A stretch of 64,000 nucleotides of DNA from Alicyclobacillus pomorum DSM 14955 (lineage in GTDB: Bacteria > Bacillota > Bacilli > Alicyclobacillales > Alicyclobacillaceae): NCBI RefSeq assembly GCF_000472905.1, contig NZ_AXAR01000006.1, forward strand, positions 124,001 to 188,000. Direction: 5' to 3'. Positions 27,663 through 36,335 of this stretch are shown here, one piece after another; position 1 is the stretch's first letter, and the number at the start of each line of letters is the position of its first letter. A model generated the notes under the pieces. That model searched no databases and was not told the DNA's origin. It saw only the letters and a list, made by a program, of their open reading frames with translations. The position numbers and the translations under genes were made by a program.

Positions 27663-28265
27663 CTAGAAATTCCCCACCTGCGGAATCCGTCTCTCGCAAC
27701 GCGCTTCGCAATACGACTCGGCATGCGGGGCTCTTCCTTCCATGAACAAGCTTTCCTGTTCCAACTCCAGCAGTTGTTTCTTCATCTCTAAACCGCCCCG
27801 GTAACCTGTCAATGTTCCATTTTTACCGATGACCCGATGACACGGTACCGCAATCAAAACTGGATTTGCACCAATCGCGGCTCCAACGGCACGGACGGAA
27901 CCCGGTTTTTGAATCAAATCCGCAATGTCCGAGTATGTTTGCGTCTGTCCGTATGGAATTTCGCGCAACGCGTTCCACACGGAGATTTGAAACGGAGTCC
28001 CGTGTAAATCCACAGGTATCGTAAATGTCTTGCGCTGTCCTCGGAAATACGCTGCGAATTCGGCCGCATAAGGTTGTAATCTCTCATCATTCCGCACCAA
28101 TTGGCTGTTCGGAAAACGGTTTTTCACCCAAGTGGACAACGCTTCAAATGGCTGATTCTGAGAGCCGACGTAACAAAGTCCATTGGATGTCGCAGCGAGA
28201 TATATTTTCCATTGTCCATTAACAAACAACGTCCAATACACCATTGGATGATGAATTGGTTGCAC
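27663..28265 (-). CDS. ogt: Methylated-DNA--protein-cysteine methyltransferase
   Basis: This suicide repair protein removes alkyl groups from O6-guanine. The 200-residue protein has the complete C-terminal active domain: GTPFQISVWNALREIPYGQT, RAVGAAIGANPVLIAVPCHRVIG with the acceptor Cys in PCHRV, and GYRGGLEMKKQLLELE. A tail of about 25 residues after the domain is longer than usual. The start is chosen as GTG 28265 after GGAGGTGCTGGACA; ATG 28292 and ATG 28244 lack ribosome sites. It overlaps the end of a decayed helical-protein frame upstream. Confidence 0.9.
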   Translation of the reverse strand: MQPIHHPMVYWTLFVNGQWKIYLAATSNGLCYVGSQNQPFEALSTWVKNRFPNSQLVRNDERLQPYAAEFAAYFRGQRKTFTIPVDLHGTPFQISVWNALREIPYGQTQTYSDIADLIQKPGSVRAVGAAIGANPVLIAVPCHRVIGKNGTLTGYRGGLEMKKQLLELEQESLFMEGRAPHAESYCEARCERRIPQVGNF

Positions 28266-28553
28266 TGTCCAGCACCTCCATGGTGATTTCATGGTTGTGG
28301 GCAGCCAGGATGGATAGGAAGGTTGGAAGCTTTGTTTTATTCTTCATCTGGATGGCCACCGCACACAGTATACCCCGGATGACGGCCGCATGGACGTTTC
28401 CGCGAATATCACAGCAAGATTTCAAAAGCGCACGGAATGCACCTTCGATCCCCCCACCCCATCATCAATCCGTCTGCCGTGCATTTGTACGATGTTTGTC
28501 TCAACTCTCTCTATGAAACATGTCAGAAAATCACAGGCATGAGTTGACATCAT
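28219..28553 (-). pseudogene. Possible helical-repeat protein gene with one frameshift
   Basis: Two frames read as one sensible protein if a base is removed from a six-base C/G run at 28450-28455. The first part is MMSTHACDFLTCFIER to RRIDDGVGG. The second is IEGAFRALLKSCCDIRG through LPTFLSILAAHNHEITM, a pattern of amphipathic helices like HEAT repeats. The end overlaps the ogt start, whose ribosome site lies inside it. There is no clear start site and no family is recognised, so this may be chance. Confidence 0.3.
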
Positions 28554-28656
28554 CTTGTCACGGACGCTCAACATTTCGCGATGCAAGAAGTGATAAAATC
28601 GACGTGCAAAAAATTTCATAGGCCACTCTGACAACAGACGGAGAGATGACGACAGA

Positions 28657-30045
28657 ATGAAAAAGCTAGCATATCGAGCATTGAGCTGTCTTACTATATT
28701 CAGTTTGATAGGGCTTACCGTCGGCTGCCAAACACCAGGTGCCACCAATAACGGCACTCAAAACACCGCAGCCTCATCGAGTCCGTCGCAAAAAAACGCA
28801 TTCACCGTCGATATCACCAACTTCGCCTATAACCCAGGCACCCTCCACATTGCGAAAGGCACGACTGTCACGTGGCGCAATGATGATTCTGTCGCGCATA
28901 CGGTTACCAGCGGATCGAACCAACAGCCAGACGGGATGTTTGATTCGAAGAACTTGGCCACGGGTCAAACTTTCTCTTATACGTTTCAAAAACCAGGAAC
29001 GTATCATTATTTTTGCGCCTACCATCCGAACATGACCGGAACGGTTGTCGTCTCGAACACCAGTGCAGCGTCAAGTAACGACAATATGTCTGGTATGAAC
29101 ATGTCAGGTAACGATGGTATGGCAGGCATGAACATGATGAGTTCACAACGATCAACATCTAGCGGTAAAGACAACATCGCGCCACTTGGTACCGGGTGGT
29201 CTGGCGAACCGAAACAGGCAGATGATCTCCGATTGTTACCGTACAAGATGGAGAATGGGTACAAAGTGTTTCACTTGACCGCGCAGCCGGTCTGGTGGCA
29301 GGTCAAGCCAGGCCAGAAGGTCGAGGCATGGGCGTACAACGGATCGGTTCCCGGTCCGGAAATCAAGGTAGACCAAGGCGATAAAGTCAAAATCGTAGTG
29401 GAGAACAAACTACCGGAGGGAACGACCATACACTGGCACGGCTTGGATGTCCCGTTCGCACAGGATGGGACTGGCGGCATCAGTCAGCCCGATATTAAAC
29501 CTGGCCAGACGTGGACATATACGTTTACTGTAACAGCGCCGCCGGGAACCTACATTTATCACAGTCATCCGATGAACGACATGCAAAAGCAAGAAGACAT
29601 GGGTTTGTTCGGACCGTTCATTGTGGAGCCAAAAGGTACCGACTGGCAACAAGTGCATCCGGGATACCAGGATGAGTACACTCTGGTAGTGAATGATTCA
29701 TCGCAATTTGGATATACCATCAATGGACTGTCGTTCCCGGCAACCCCTGTGTTACCGGCGAAGGTTGGCGACAAGGTGCTCGTGCACCTGATCAACATCG
29801 GATCGATGAACCATCCCATGCACTTGCACGGAATGCACTTCCAGTTGATCAACCAAGACGGTTACCCACTGCCTGCACCAGTGACCATGGATACGGTCGA
29901 TACGGCACCGGGCACGACGTACGATTTGTCGTTCGTTGCGGATCAACCCGGAAAGTGGCTGTTCCACTGTCACATTGCGGCACACGTGACCGACAGCAAA
30001 GGGAACATGACGGGGATGGTCACGATGTTTGACGTCAAGAATTAA
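28657..30045 (+). CDS. Multicopper oxidase lipoprotein with an N-terminal cupredoxin domain
   Basis: This is an extracytoplasmic, membrane-anchored copper oxidase. The lipobox LTVGC puts the lipidated Cys at residue 24. Residues about 48-132 form a plastocyanin-like domain with a type-1 copper set (His in VAHTV, Cys-His-Met in YFCAYHPNM). A Met-rich linker follows (GMNMSGNDGMAGMNMM). Then come two oxidase cupredoxin domains with the trinuclear and type-1 ligands HWHG, HSHP, HPMHLHG and FHCHIAAH. A total of three cupredoxin folds is unusual. It may oxidise Cu(I), other metals or phenols; nitrite reduction cannot be excluded. ATG 28657 follows GGAGAG at long spacing. A strong terminator follows. 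Confidence 0.85.
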   Translation: MKKLAYRALSCLTIFSLIGLTVGCQTPGATNNGTQNTAASSSPSQKNAFTVDITNFAYNPGTLHIAKGTTVTWRNDDSVAHTVTSGSNQQPDGMFDSKNLATGQTFSYTFQKPGTYHYFCAYHPNMTGTVVVSNTSAASSNDNMSGMNMSGNDGMAGMNMMSSQRSTSSGKDNIAPLGTGWSGEPKQADDLRLLPYKMENGYKVFHLTAQPVWWQVKPGQKVEAWAYNGSVPGPEIKVDQGDKVKIVVENKLPEGTTIHWHGLDVPFAQDGTGGISQPDIKPGQTWTYTFTVTAPPGTYIYHSHPMNDMQKQEDMGLFGPFIVEPKGTDWQQVHPGYQDEYTLVVNDSSQFGYTINGLSFPATPVLPAKVGDKVLVHLINIGSMNHPMHLHGMHFQLINQDGYPLPAPVTMDTVDTAPGTTYDLSFVADQPGKWLFHCHIAAHVTDSKGNMTGMVTMFDVKN

Positions 30046-30114
30046 GTTCGCGTGAGCGAACTGGATTGTATGGAATCAAAAAATGCCCTGATGTAAAGCG
30101 TTCTGAGGCAACAT

Positions 30115-30153
30115 AAAGGGAGCAGGCCATGCTCTATCGACCTGCTCCCTTTT
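30115..30153. terminator. Bidirectional terminator between the copper oxidase and nitrilase genes
   Basis: AAGGGAGCAGG pairs perfectly with CCTGCTCCCTT (11 bp). T-runs flank it on the plus strand (TTTTCGTTT), with a shorter one on the minus strand (CCCTTTATG). The genes on both sides converge on it. Confidence 0.85.
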
Positions 30154-30192
30154 CGTTTACGTGCAGAACCGTCACACGTTCAAGTCCAGGCT

Positions 30193-31377
30193 TTAGAAAC
30201 TGCTTTTTGTCAATGCCGCCTCCGACTCGAGTCTGTCGACCAATTTTTCCAACTTTTCAATCGGCACTTCTGTGCTTTCTGAAACATGTTTCAAATCTTG
30301 ATAGGAAATTTGGCCTCGTGAGCTACGGATGAGATTACTTCTTTCTTCGTCACGCAACAAAACTTGGACGACATCTGGCCTTGAATAATGGCCCAATCCG
30401 TCAAACACAACTTTCGCTGCTTTAATCTCGTTTGCATCGCAATCGGCGTAGACAATCGTGTCGTCGTTATACACAGGTCCAGCGATGTATTCACCAAATG
30501 GGTTGACCACAGCGGCGCCACCTACAGCCCAACTGAAGTCCATCTCCGGGCTGTCGATAAAGTGCTTATATTCAGGTTCAAAATCTTGTTGTCTTAACAA
30601 ACCGGCTACGCTGATCACAAAGCTTCCAGACTCAAACGCATATTCTCGGATGGCGAACTGTAAGTCGCAAGGATCTCCAGGTTCTGTGGTCGCTGTAAAC
30701 AGTCGACCCGTTCTCTTACCATTGCTGTTCTTTCGCCCAAACGTCCAAGTTCCAGGCCAGTTCGCGATGTGGAACTCCTCACCCATCAACATCTGGGCTG
30801 CTCTCACCAATATCGTGTGGTGCTCCCAGCAAATCAGCATGCCGATTCGTCCGATATCGGTTTGATACACTTTGAGATCACTGCCATCCCCCAGCCCATG
30901 GTAAAGGCGCTCATTGAAGGTTGGCATTAATTTACGATGCCGTCCGAGTATTGAACCGTCCGGACCAAACAGGATTTGCGTGTTGTATAGCGTGCGTGCG
31001 CCGTCCGTGTCATCTATCTCGTTAACTCCCATCACACAATAGACCCCGGCATCCTTGCATGCTCTTCCAATGATGTCCGTGTCTTCACTGGGTATGGCCA
31101 CGGAGTTACTTTGAAGCGCCACGTTCCACTCGTACCATTCATCGATTTGGGTCGCGTAGCCCGCTTTATAGTATGCAGGAAAGACGGGGATGTAAGTTTC
31201 GGAGAACGCAACCAACTTCGCACCGTTTGCCCCTGCTTCTTTAATTCGTTGGCAGGCAATTTCAATCGATTTTTCCTTGTTGAAAACAATTTGAGGTGCC
31301 TGTACTGCTGCTACACGTACCGTCCTGTGCCCACCAAATACTGATTTGTTCAACTTTTCATTCCGAAGTTTCGCCAC
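30193..31377 (-). CDS. Nitrilase family protein, probable true nitrilase
   Basis: Nitrilases hydrolyse a nitrile directly to acid and ammonia through a Cys thioester. This 394-residue protein carries the catalytic triad in context: Glu60 in FSETYIP, Lys in GRHRKLMPT and the nucleophile Cys in LICWEHH. CWE followed by His is characteristic of bona fide nitrilases and cyanide-active enzymes rather than amidases. The C-terminal tail (about 60 residues past the last barrel strand) is typical of spiral-forming nitrilases. GTG 31377 follows GGAGGAGATTGTC; the frame's earlier TTG lies inside that site. It stands alone, 20 kb from the amidase and broken nthB, but shares the nitrile theme. Confidence 0.88.
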   Translation of the reverse strand: MAKLRNEKLNKSVFGGHRTVRVAAVQAPQIVFNKEKSIEIACQRIKEAGANGAKLVAFSETYIPVFPAYYKAGYATQIDEWYEWNVALQSNSVAIPSEDTDIIGRACKDAGVYCVMGVNEIDDTDGARTLYNTQILFGPDGSILGRHRKLMPTFNERLYHGLGDGSDLKVYQTDIGRIGMLICWEHHTILVRAAQMLMGEEFHIANWPGTWTFGRKNSNGKRTGRLFTATTEPGDPCDLQFAIREYAFESGSFVISVAGLLRQQDFEPEYKHFIDSPEMDFSWAVGGAAVVNPFGEYIAGPVYNDDTIVYADCDANEIKAAKVVFDGLGHYSRPDVVQVLLRDEERSNLIRSSRGQISYQDLKHVSESTEVPIEKLEKLVDRLESEAALTKSSF

Positions 31378-31444
31378 GACAATCTCCTCCTTCAAAATGA
31401 AAAGATTACTTTGAATATTAAGTTACCGAGGGCACATTTGGAGA

Positions 31445-31708
31445 TCAAGACCCTCCTTTTGTGTGTAAAAAGCCGTCTTCCCATGCATTCATAGAAAATT
31501 CAATTTTAAAGTTTAGTCGGTCAATTGTTGCTGCCCGCTGCTCTATGCCTTCACTACGAACCGCACCTAAAGACACACCGGCGACACGTGGACAAGCGCC
31601 ATCTACCAGTCTCGGACTCCTTCCCAAATGCTTATCCGCGGTTGTGTCCGGCCAATTCCCTTGTTCCACACCAAGTGTGGCGAGCAGACATTTCATGTCC
31701 AGCGTCAC
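31445..31708 (-). CDS. Hypothetical protein, weak evidence
   Basis: This 87-residue frame opens near GTG 31708 (or ATG 31696) with TLDMKCLLATLGVEQGNW and ends FSMNAWEDGFLHTKGGS. Codon use looks natural and no strong ribosome site is present. It follows the HTH-like gene by 35 bases on the same strand and may form a small operon with it. I do not recognise it. Confidence 0.3.
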   Translation of the reverse strand: MTLDMKCLLATLGVEQGNWPDTTADKHLGRSPRLVDGACPRVAGVSLGAVRSEGIEQRAATIDRLNFKIEFSMNAWEDGFLHTKGGS

Positions 31709-31743
31709 TTTCCAACTTTATCGCTCATCGCTGACGCAACGGG

Positions 31744-32100
31744 TTACGCACGGTCCTGACCTTGACGGTGATGCAAATACCATTGTTTGTACTCGTAGTA
31801 CTTCCGCCTTGGAATTCCGAGCTGTCGACACGCTTTACTTACATTCCGCAAAATCTCTGCCAGTTCCAAGACGGTGTAACGTTCGTATGCACGGCGCTCC
31901 TCAGGTGTGACGGTGCGCGGCGGCGTGCACCGAACGGTAAATGGGCGCGAGTCCAGGTTTACGCAGTCCATAAACGGACAGTAGAAGCAAATCTCCATGT
32001 CAATACGCCCGCGCAGAGGGCACGTCACTTGGCCTCTGTGAACGAGATGCACTGTTCCCTTTCGCGTTCTCAACCTCGATAGGGGTGCGACTCTGTTCAT
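31744..32100 (-). CDS. Small Cys-containing protein with a helix-turn-helix-like C-terminus
   Basis: This 118-residue protein has an N-terminal Cys cluster (VTCPLRG, then CFYCPFMDC) that could bind zinc. Its C-terminal half (VLELAEILRNVSKACRQLG then IPRRKYYEYKQW) resembles the homeodomain-like helix-turn-helix at the front of IS3/IS481 transposases. It could be a regulator or part of a mobile element. ATG 32100 follows AAGGTGGAAAT. The nearby IS256 remnant fits a mobile-element setting, but no transposase core follows. Confidence 0.5.
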   Translation of the reverse strand: MNRVAPLSRLRTRKGTVHLVHRGQVTCPLRGRIDMEICFYCPFMDCVNLDSRPFTVRCTPPRTVTPEERRAYERYTVLELAEILRNVSKACRQLGIPRRKYYEYKQWYLHHRQGQDRA

Positions 32101-32524
32101 ATTTCCACCTTCGTTTCCTGGTCTGTTGCAGCTGAGACTTTCCTTCTGTACTCATTCTGTAACAATGAGCAACCAACCGACAGACGCAGAACAACTAGAT
32201 TTCGAGACCCAAACGGACTAGTGCGTTTGGTCTATGGCCACACGTAAATCTCCTTGTGATACATAGATGCTGCCTTTTATATCCTATGCCCGCACGAGGT
32301 TCATCCGATGTTGGCGCAGGATCTCATGGTGCCTGTGATACCGATGTATTCGATGCACTGCCAGTTACGAAAAACCGATATACCTCGGAAAATGAAAGAG
32401 GGAACCATACCTCGATGTGGCGAGGCGGATCCCTGGGTTAAGTCTGATGTGGTGGTGTAATTTCAGCGAGCTTCGTCTGACGAGAAAGCCATCGAATGCA
32501 ATCTACTAAAATGATGAACAATTA
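32101..32524. other. Intergenic region before the IS256 remnant
   Basis: No supported gene. The left inverted repeat of the IS256 copy should lie close to 32450-32520, but I could not identify it with confidence. Confidence 0.4.
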
Positions 32525-33060
32525 GTGGAACGAGGCACATCGATGGCTTCTATGGATAAGATCGCAATTTTGAAGTTTATCCGCAAGATCGGATTGGATG
32601 GGGATGTCGATTTTCTTCGTGAGGGACTGAAACTCCTAACCCAAGCCATCATGGGAGCTGAAGTCAGCGAATTGGTTGGTGCCGAGCGATTTGAACCGCT
32701 CAAAGGAGAGGCAAAACTACAGAAACGGATACCATTCTCAGGGAATAGAATACGAAAGTAGGCACCATTGAACTACAGATCCCCAAGTTTCGTAAAGTCA
32801 GTCTCAAGTTTGCTCGAGCCACACCGCCGAGCCGAAACGACACTGTTGTATGTGGCTCAAGAGGCATATGTCCATACGGTGAGCACCCGCAATTGTTGAT
32901 GATTACGTCGAATCCCTGGGCATTGGGAGTATCAGTATGAGTGAAGTTTCCCGCATCTGTAAGGAACTTGACGACGTGGTCCAGACATTCAAAGACTGTC
33001 CGTTGGAGGGAGAGTATCCTTACGTTTGGCTGGATGCCACCTTTCCAAAACGTGTCACCT
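32525..33060 (+). mobile_element. Degenerate, 3'-truncated IS256-family transposase
   Basis: The frame opens with the mutator-type N-terminus (DFLREGLKLLTQAIMGAEVS, ELVGAERFEPLKGE). Several frameshifts follow; reading across frames gives RNGYHSQ, VGTIELQIPKFRKVS, LLEPHRRAETTLLYVAQEAY, DDYVESLGIGSISMSEVSRI and EGEYPYVWLDATF. WLDAT carries the first Asp of the DDE triad. The element stops there, so the rest of the catalytic core is gone and it cannot transpose on its own. Confidence 0.85.
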
Positions 33061-33447
33061 TAGGTACTCCGCTTCCCACTTTTCTTGTTTCTCAACAGGA
33101 CTTATGTGAGAAACATCTTCATATCCGTATTTAATCTTCATTGCACCTGTACTTTCCAATATATACGTTAAGTGTGTCCATGTTTCTTGTTCTTGAGTTT
33201 TGAATTCGATTAATAACTCACTAAAGCACGTATATAACTTGTTTTCCAGTTCATCGAATAAGTCTTCGTCGAAATGAAACTTCTCAGTAATATCGAGATG
33301 ATAAACAGGCCTCTCGTACCCAACTGGGTAATAATAAAAGAATACCTTGCGATACCCTTCCCTAATTTCAGCATATAGATATACTTTGTTCCAATCTTCC
33401 GGAATCATTTCAAAGGTTCGCTTCCGTTGAGTGAAACCCTGGCGCAC
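33055..33447 (-). CDS. YezG-type immunity/antitoxin protein, orphan and N-terminally trimmed
   Basis: YezG (DUF600) proteins neutralise LXG-type secreted nuclease toxins. This frame matches from MIPEDWNKVYLYAE through YYYPVGYERPVYHLDI, DLFDELENKLYTCFSELL and WTHLTYILESTGAMKIKYGY to the Trp/Tyr-rich end. The usual first ~12 residues (an amphipathic helix before the MIP motif) are replaced by an unrelated basic stretch, and only a poor GTG start exists. No LXG toxin is nearby. Its end touches the broken end of the IS256 copy, so the locus was probably cut by the insertion. It may be inactive. Confidence 0.65.
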   Translation of the reverse strand: MRQGFTQRKRTFEMIPEDWNKVYLYAEIREGYRKVFFYYYPVGYERPVYHLDITEKFHFDEDLFDELENKLYTCFSELLIEFKTQEQETWTHLTYILESTGAMKIKYGYEDVSHISPVEKQEKWEAEYLR

Positions 33448-33530
33448 CTATAATCAGCCCTTTCCCTGAACTGAGCGAACCGTTAGAGTAGAGGTAAACC
33501 AGCGTTTGTGCTGCGGGAGGGGCCGATGAC

Positions 33531-33818
33531 ATGAAGATTACCGTGACAGACAGCGCGCTCGAGTGGTTTCGGCAAGAACTCGGTCTCACGTCTGGAGATA
33601 CACTCCGCTTGTATGCGAAGTACGGTGGAACGTCGCGATTTCACCCTGGATTTTCAGTCGGGATTACTGTCGAGAAACCCTCGCAGGTCGCTGCATCCGT
33701 GGAGCGAGACGGGATTACCTTTTTCATCCGCGAATCTGACGTGTGGTTTTTCAATGAGTGCAATCTAAACGTCGACTACGACAAAGAACAGGACGAAGTG
33801 GTATACGACATCGCGTGA
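33531..33818 (+). CDS. HesB/YneR-family iron-sulfur-type protein
   Basis: This 95-residue protein matches the bacillus YneR group of HesB-like proteins: ALEWFRQELGLTSGDTLRLYAKYGG, GFSVGITVEKP, FFIRESDVWFF and a C-terminal acidic VDYDKEQDEVVYDI. The three Cys that hold Fe-S in IscA/HesB are not present, as usual in YneR, so a scaffold role is doubtful. ATG 33531 follows GGGAGGGGCCGATGAC. It is monocistronic with a clear terminator. Confidence 0.85.
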   Translation: MKITVTDSALEWFRQELGLTSGDTLRLYAKYGGTSRFHPGFSVGITVEKPSQVAASVERDGITFFIRESDVWFFNECNLNVDYDKEQDEVVYDIA

Positions 33819-33852
33819 CGTATGTTCGGGCAGATGACAGACAGTTACAAGC

Positions 33853-33883
33853 AACGCGGCAGGGGCTTCCTCTTGCCGCGTTT
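33853..33883 (+). terminator. Terminator after the YneR-like gene
   Basis: AACGCGGCA / TGCCGCGTTT forms a 9-bp GC-rich stem ending in TTT, 35 bases past the stop. Confidence 0.7.
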
Positions 33884-34094
33884 CGCATGTAGGATGCTTT
33901 CCGTTCGCTGAAGGGTAACTTGTGACGTCGTCTGAGTTCCTCCAGAACACCATCTTCTCAGACATTCCCCATGGCGAAACAAGGCCCGTTCTACTCGTCC
34001 CCCCCTGCGAATAGGCTCTAGTGGGCTGGTGGACGCATCCTCACAGTTTCACTGCGCGCCCATGTCCACATTTCCCACCTCGAGGTGCATCCCT

Positions 34095-34865
34095 ATGAAG
34101 TTACCCATCATCGGCATCACGGGTTATCACGTGGCCCCGGAAGAGGGGTACGGTGGAACGTTCCGAGGCGTTGCCGGCCAGGGATTTCACGTGCTCGGAC
34201 ACGATTACATCCACGCGGTCGGCAGAGCTGGTGGCGTGGCGGTGGGGATTCCGGTTCAGGCCATGACGACTTGCGAGGCCATTCTGGATGCGGTCGACGG
34301 ACTCATTTTCAGCGGTGGAGAAGACATTGATCCCGCGCTCTACGGCCAGCACCCAGACGAACGATTGTGGACGGTGCAACCGGAACGAGACCGGTTTGAG
34401 CTGGTTCTGCTCACAGCAGCGCTGCGAAGACAGATGCCCGTATTGGCCATCTGCCGCGGGTTGCAACTGTTGAACGTGTTGTTTGGGGGATCGCTGTACA
34501 AGGACAACGCGGATAGACCAACGGACGAACCCAAGATCACCCACCAGTTCAACCGCGTCCCCCGCTGGTACCCCATGCACCGGGTACGGCTGAGATCTCG
34601 CGCGTTGCAACAGTTGTACGGCGCGGAGGAAATCCAGACCAACAGTTACCACCACCAATCCGTGAACAACGTCGGCCAAGGCCTGGTCGTCTCTGCGGTG
34701 GCGGAGGACGGCATGGTGGAGGGACTGGAGCATCCGGATTACCCGAACCTACTCGCAGTCCAGTGGCATCCCGAGATGATGGCCGTGCACGACACAAGTG
34801 GCCTGATTCCATTTCAATGGCTTGTGAACACCATTACCGCTGAGAGCGCGAAAAAGGCGAGGTGA
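34095..34865 (+). CDS. puuD: Gamma-glutamyl-gamma-aminobutyrate hydrolase, PuuD-like
   Basis: This class I glutamine-amidotransferase-like hydrolase releases glutamate from gamma-glutamyl intermediates in amine breakdown. The 256-residue protein has the oxyanion strand FSGGEDIDPALYG, the nucleophile Cys in LAICRGLQLLNV, and the His-Glu pair in AVQWHPE. ATG 34095 follows GAGGTG at good spacing; a longer frame from 34029 lacks a site. It heads the cluster puuD-puuC-puuA-SDR-small peptide-permease, with the next start six bases after its stop. The assignment to GABA breakdown rests on the neighbours. Confidence 0.9.
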   Translation: MKLPIIGITGYHVAPEEGYGGTFRGVAGQGFHVLGHDYIHAVGRAGGVAVGIPVQAMTTCEAILDAVDGLIFSGGEDIDPALYGQHPDERLWTVQPERDRFELVLLTAALRRQMPVLAICRGLQLLNVLFGGSLYKDNADRPTDEPKITHQFNRVPRWYPMHRVRLRSRALQQLYGAEEIQTNSYHHQSVNNVGQGLVVSAVAEDGMVEGLEHPDYPNLLAVQWHPEMMAVHDTSGLIPFQWLVNTITAESAKKAR

Positions 34866-34871
34866 ACTAGG

Positions 34872-36335
34872 GTGACACTGGATATCGACCGATTCAACTA
34901 CAACTGGATAGGCGGGCAAAAAGTACAGTTGCCCGAGACCCTCGACGTACGCAATCCTGCGGATTCGTCGGTGGTCGGGCGCGTCCCGAACGCAGGCGCT
35001 GATGAAACGGCACAAGCCGTGGATGCGGCTCACAGTGCATTTGGCACGTGGTCCCGCATGATCCCCGTCGAGCGTGCCCAGTTTCTGCACGCATGGGCCG
35101 ACAATGTGTTGCAAAGAAAGGACGAACTCGCCCAGCTCCTGTCACTGGAGCAAGGCAAGCCTGTGTCGGAAGCGGCAGGCGAGCTTGCTGCTTCTGTCGA
35201 GTTTTTGCGCTGGTACGCCGAGGAGGGGCGCCGCGTCTACGGGGAGGTCATTCCACCGTCGCGGGTCGGGCAGCGCATGCTCGTATTGCGTCAACCTGTG
35301 GGCGTGGTTGGGCTTATCACACCGTGGAATTTTCCTGCAGCCATGGTGCTGCGCAAAATGTCTCCGGCGCTTGCGGCGGGGTGTACGGTGGTGCTGAAGC
35401 CGGCGAAACAAACGCCGCTCATCGCCATCGCCCTGGTGGAATGTCTCGTGGAAACAGGCATCTCAGCTGGAGTGGTCAACCTTGTCACGGGCGATGCGGC
35501 CCCCATCAGCGACACACTGCTCGCCCATCCGAGCGTCCGCAAGATTTCCTTCACGGGCTCCACCGAGGTTGGCAAAAGTGTCATGCGCCGTGCCGCAGAC
35601 ACGGTGAAAAAGCTCTCGCTCGAGCTTGGCGGCAACGCCCCTGCCATTGTCTTTCCAGACGCAGACCTCGACCAGGCTGCTGCAGCCATCCTCGACAACA
35701 AGTTTGAGAACTGCGGCCAGGTCTGCAACGGCATCAATGTGGTCTACGCGCACCAGGCCGTTGCGGATTCGCTGGTCCAGCGGCTGGCAGAGGGAGCGAA
35801 GCGAATGGTGGTTGGTCCTGGCACAACGCCGGGCGTGCAGATGGGCCCACTCATTGACGAGAACGCACTGAACAAGGTGGCATCGCTGGTATCCGACGCG
35901 GTGGCCAAGGGAGCGGTGGTTCACACAGGTGGACACCGACTGACAGCGTACCGCGGCGGTTCCTTCTACGCCCCCACCGTCCTGTCTGGCGTGACCCGGG
36001 CTATGGCCATCGCGCACGAGGAAGTGTTTGGTCCGGTCTGCCCCGTGTTGACGTTCACCTCCGAAGCGGAGGTGTTGCACAGCAGCAACGACACCCCGTA
36101 CGGTCTCGCCGCGTACGTCTTCACGCGCGACATCGGCAGAGTGTACCGCGTAGCAGAAGGCTTGGAGGTCGGCATGGTGGCGGTCAACGGCACGTCCCTC
36201 AGTTTCCCACAGGCGCCGTTTGGCGGCATCAAGGAAAGTGGGCAGGGACGAGAAGGCGGGCATCACGGTATCGAGGACTACCTCGAAACCAAGTTTGTCT
36301 CCTTGACGCTTACGGAAGGAGAGGAAGAGTCATGA
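34872..36335 (+). CDS. Aldehyde dehydrogenase, PuuC/GabD-like
   Basis: This NAD(P)-dependent enzyme oxidises an aldehyde to its acid, here probably gamma-glutamyl-aminobutyraldehyde or succinate semialdehyde. The 487-residue protein has all ALDH motifs: TPWNFPAAM, ISFTGSTEVGKSV, the general base Glu in LELGGNAPAIVF, the nucleophile Cys in NCGQVCNG, and FGPVCPVLTF. The end (PFGGIKESGQGREGG) is of the succinate-semialdehyde type. GTG 34872 follows GCGAGGTGAACTAGG. The stop overlaps the next start (ATGA), so it is coupled to the glutamine-synthetase-like gene. Confidence 0.92.
   Translation: MTLDIDRFNYNWIGGQKVQLPETLDVRNPADSSVVGRVPNAGADETAQAVDAAHSAFGTWSRMIPVERAQFLHAWADNVLQRKDELAQLLSLEQGKPVSEAAGELAASVEFLRWYAEEGRRVYGEVIPPSRVGQRMLVLRQPVGVVGLITPWNFPAAMVLRKMSPALAAGCTVVLKPAKQTPLIAIALVECLVETGISAGVVNLVTGDAAPISDTLLAHPSVRKISFTGSTEVGKSVMRRAADTVKKLSLELGGNAPAIVFPDADLDQAAAAILDNKFENCGQVCNGINVVYAHQAVADSLVQRLAEGAKRMVVGPGTTPGVQMGPLIDENALNKVASLVSDAVAKGAVVHTGGHRLTAYRGGSFYAPTVLSGVTRAMAIAHEEVFGPVCPVLTFTSEAEVLHSSNDTPYGLAAYVFTRDIGRVYRVAEGLEVGMVAVNGTSLSFPQAPFGGIKESGQGREGGHHGIEDYLETKFVSLTLTEGEEES

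Larger units (their letters stand above)
31378..32100. other. Low-evidence stretch around two small minus-strand frames
   Basis: Upstream of the nitrilase gene, only the frames at 31445-31708 and 31744-32100 are worth listing. The nitrilase promoter should lie near 31380-31440. Confidence 0.4.

Noticed and set aside
28657-30045. Plain copper nitrite reductase assignment
   Set aside because: The HCHIAAH end and the four His-pair motifs fit a multicopper oxidase at least as well, so nitrite reduction is left only as an option.
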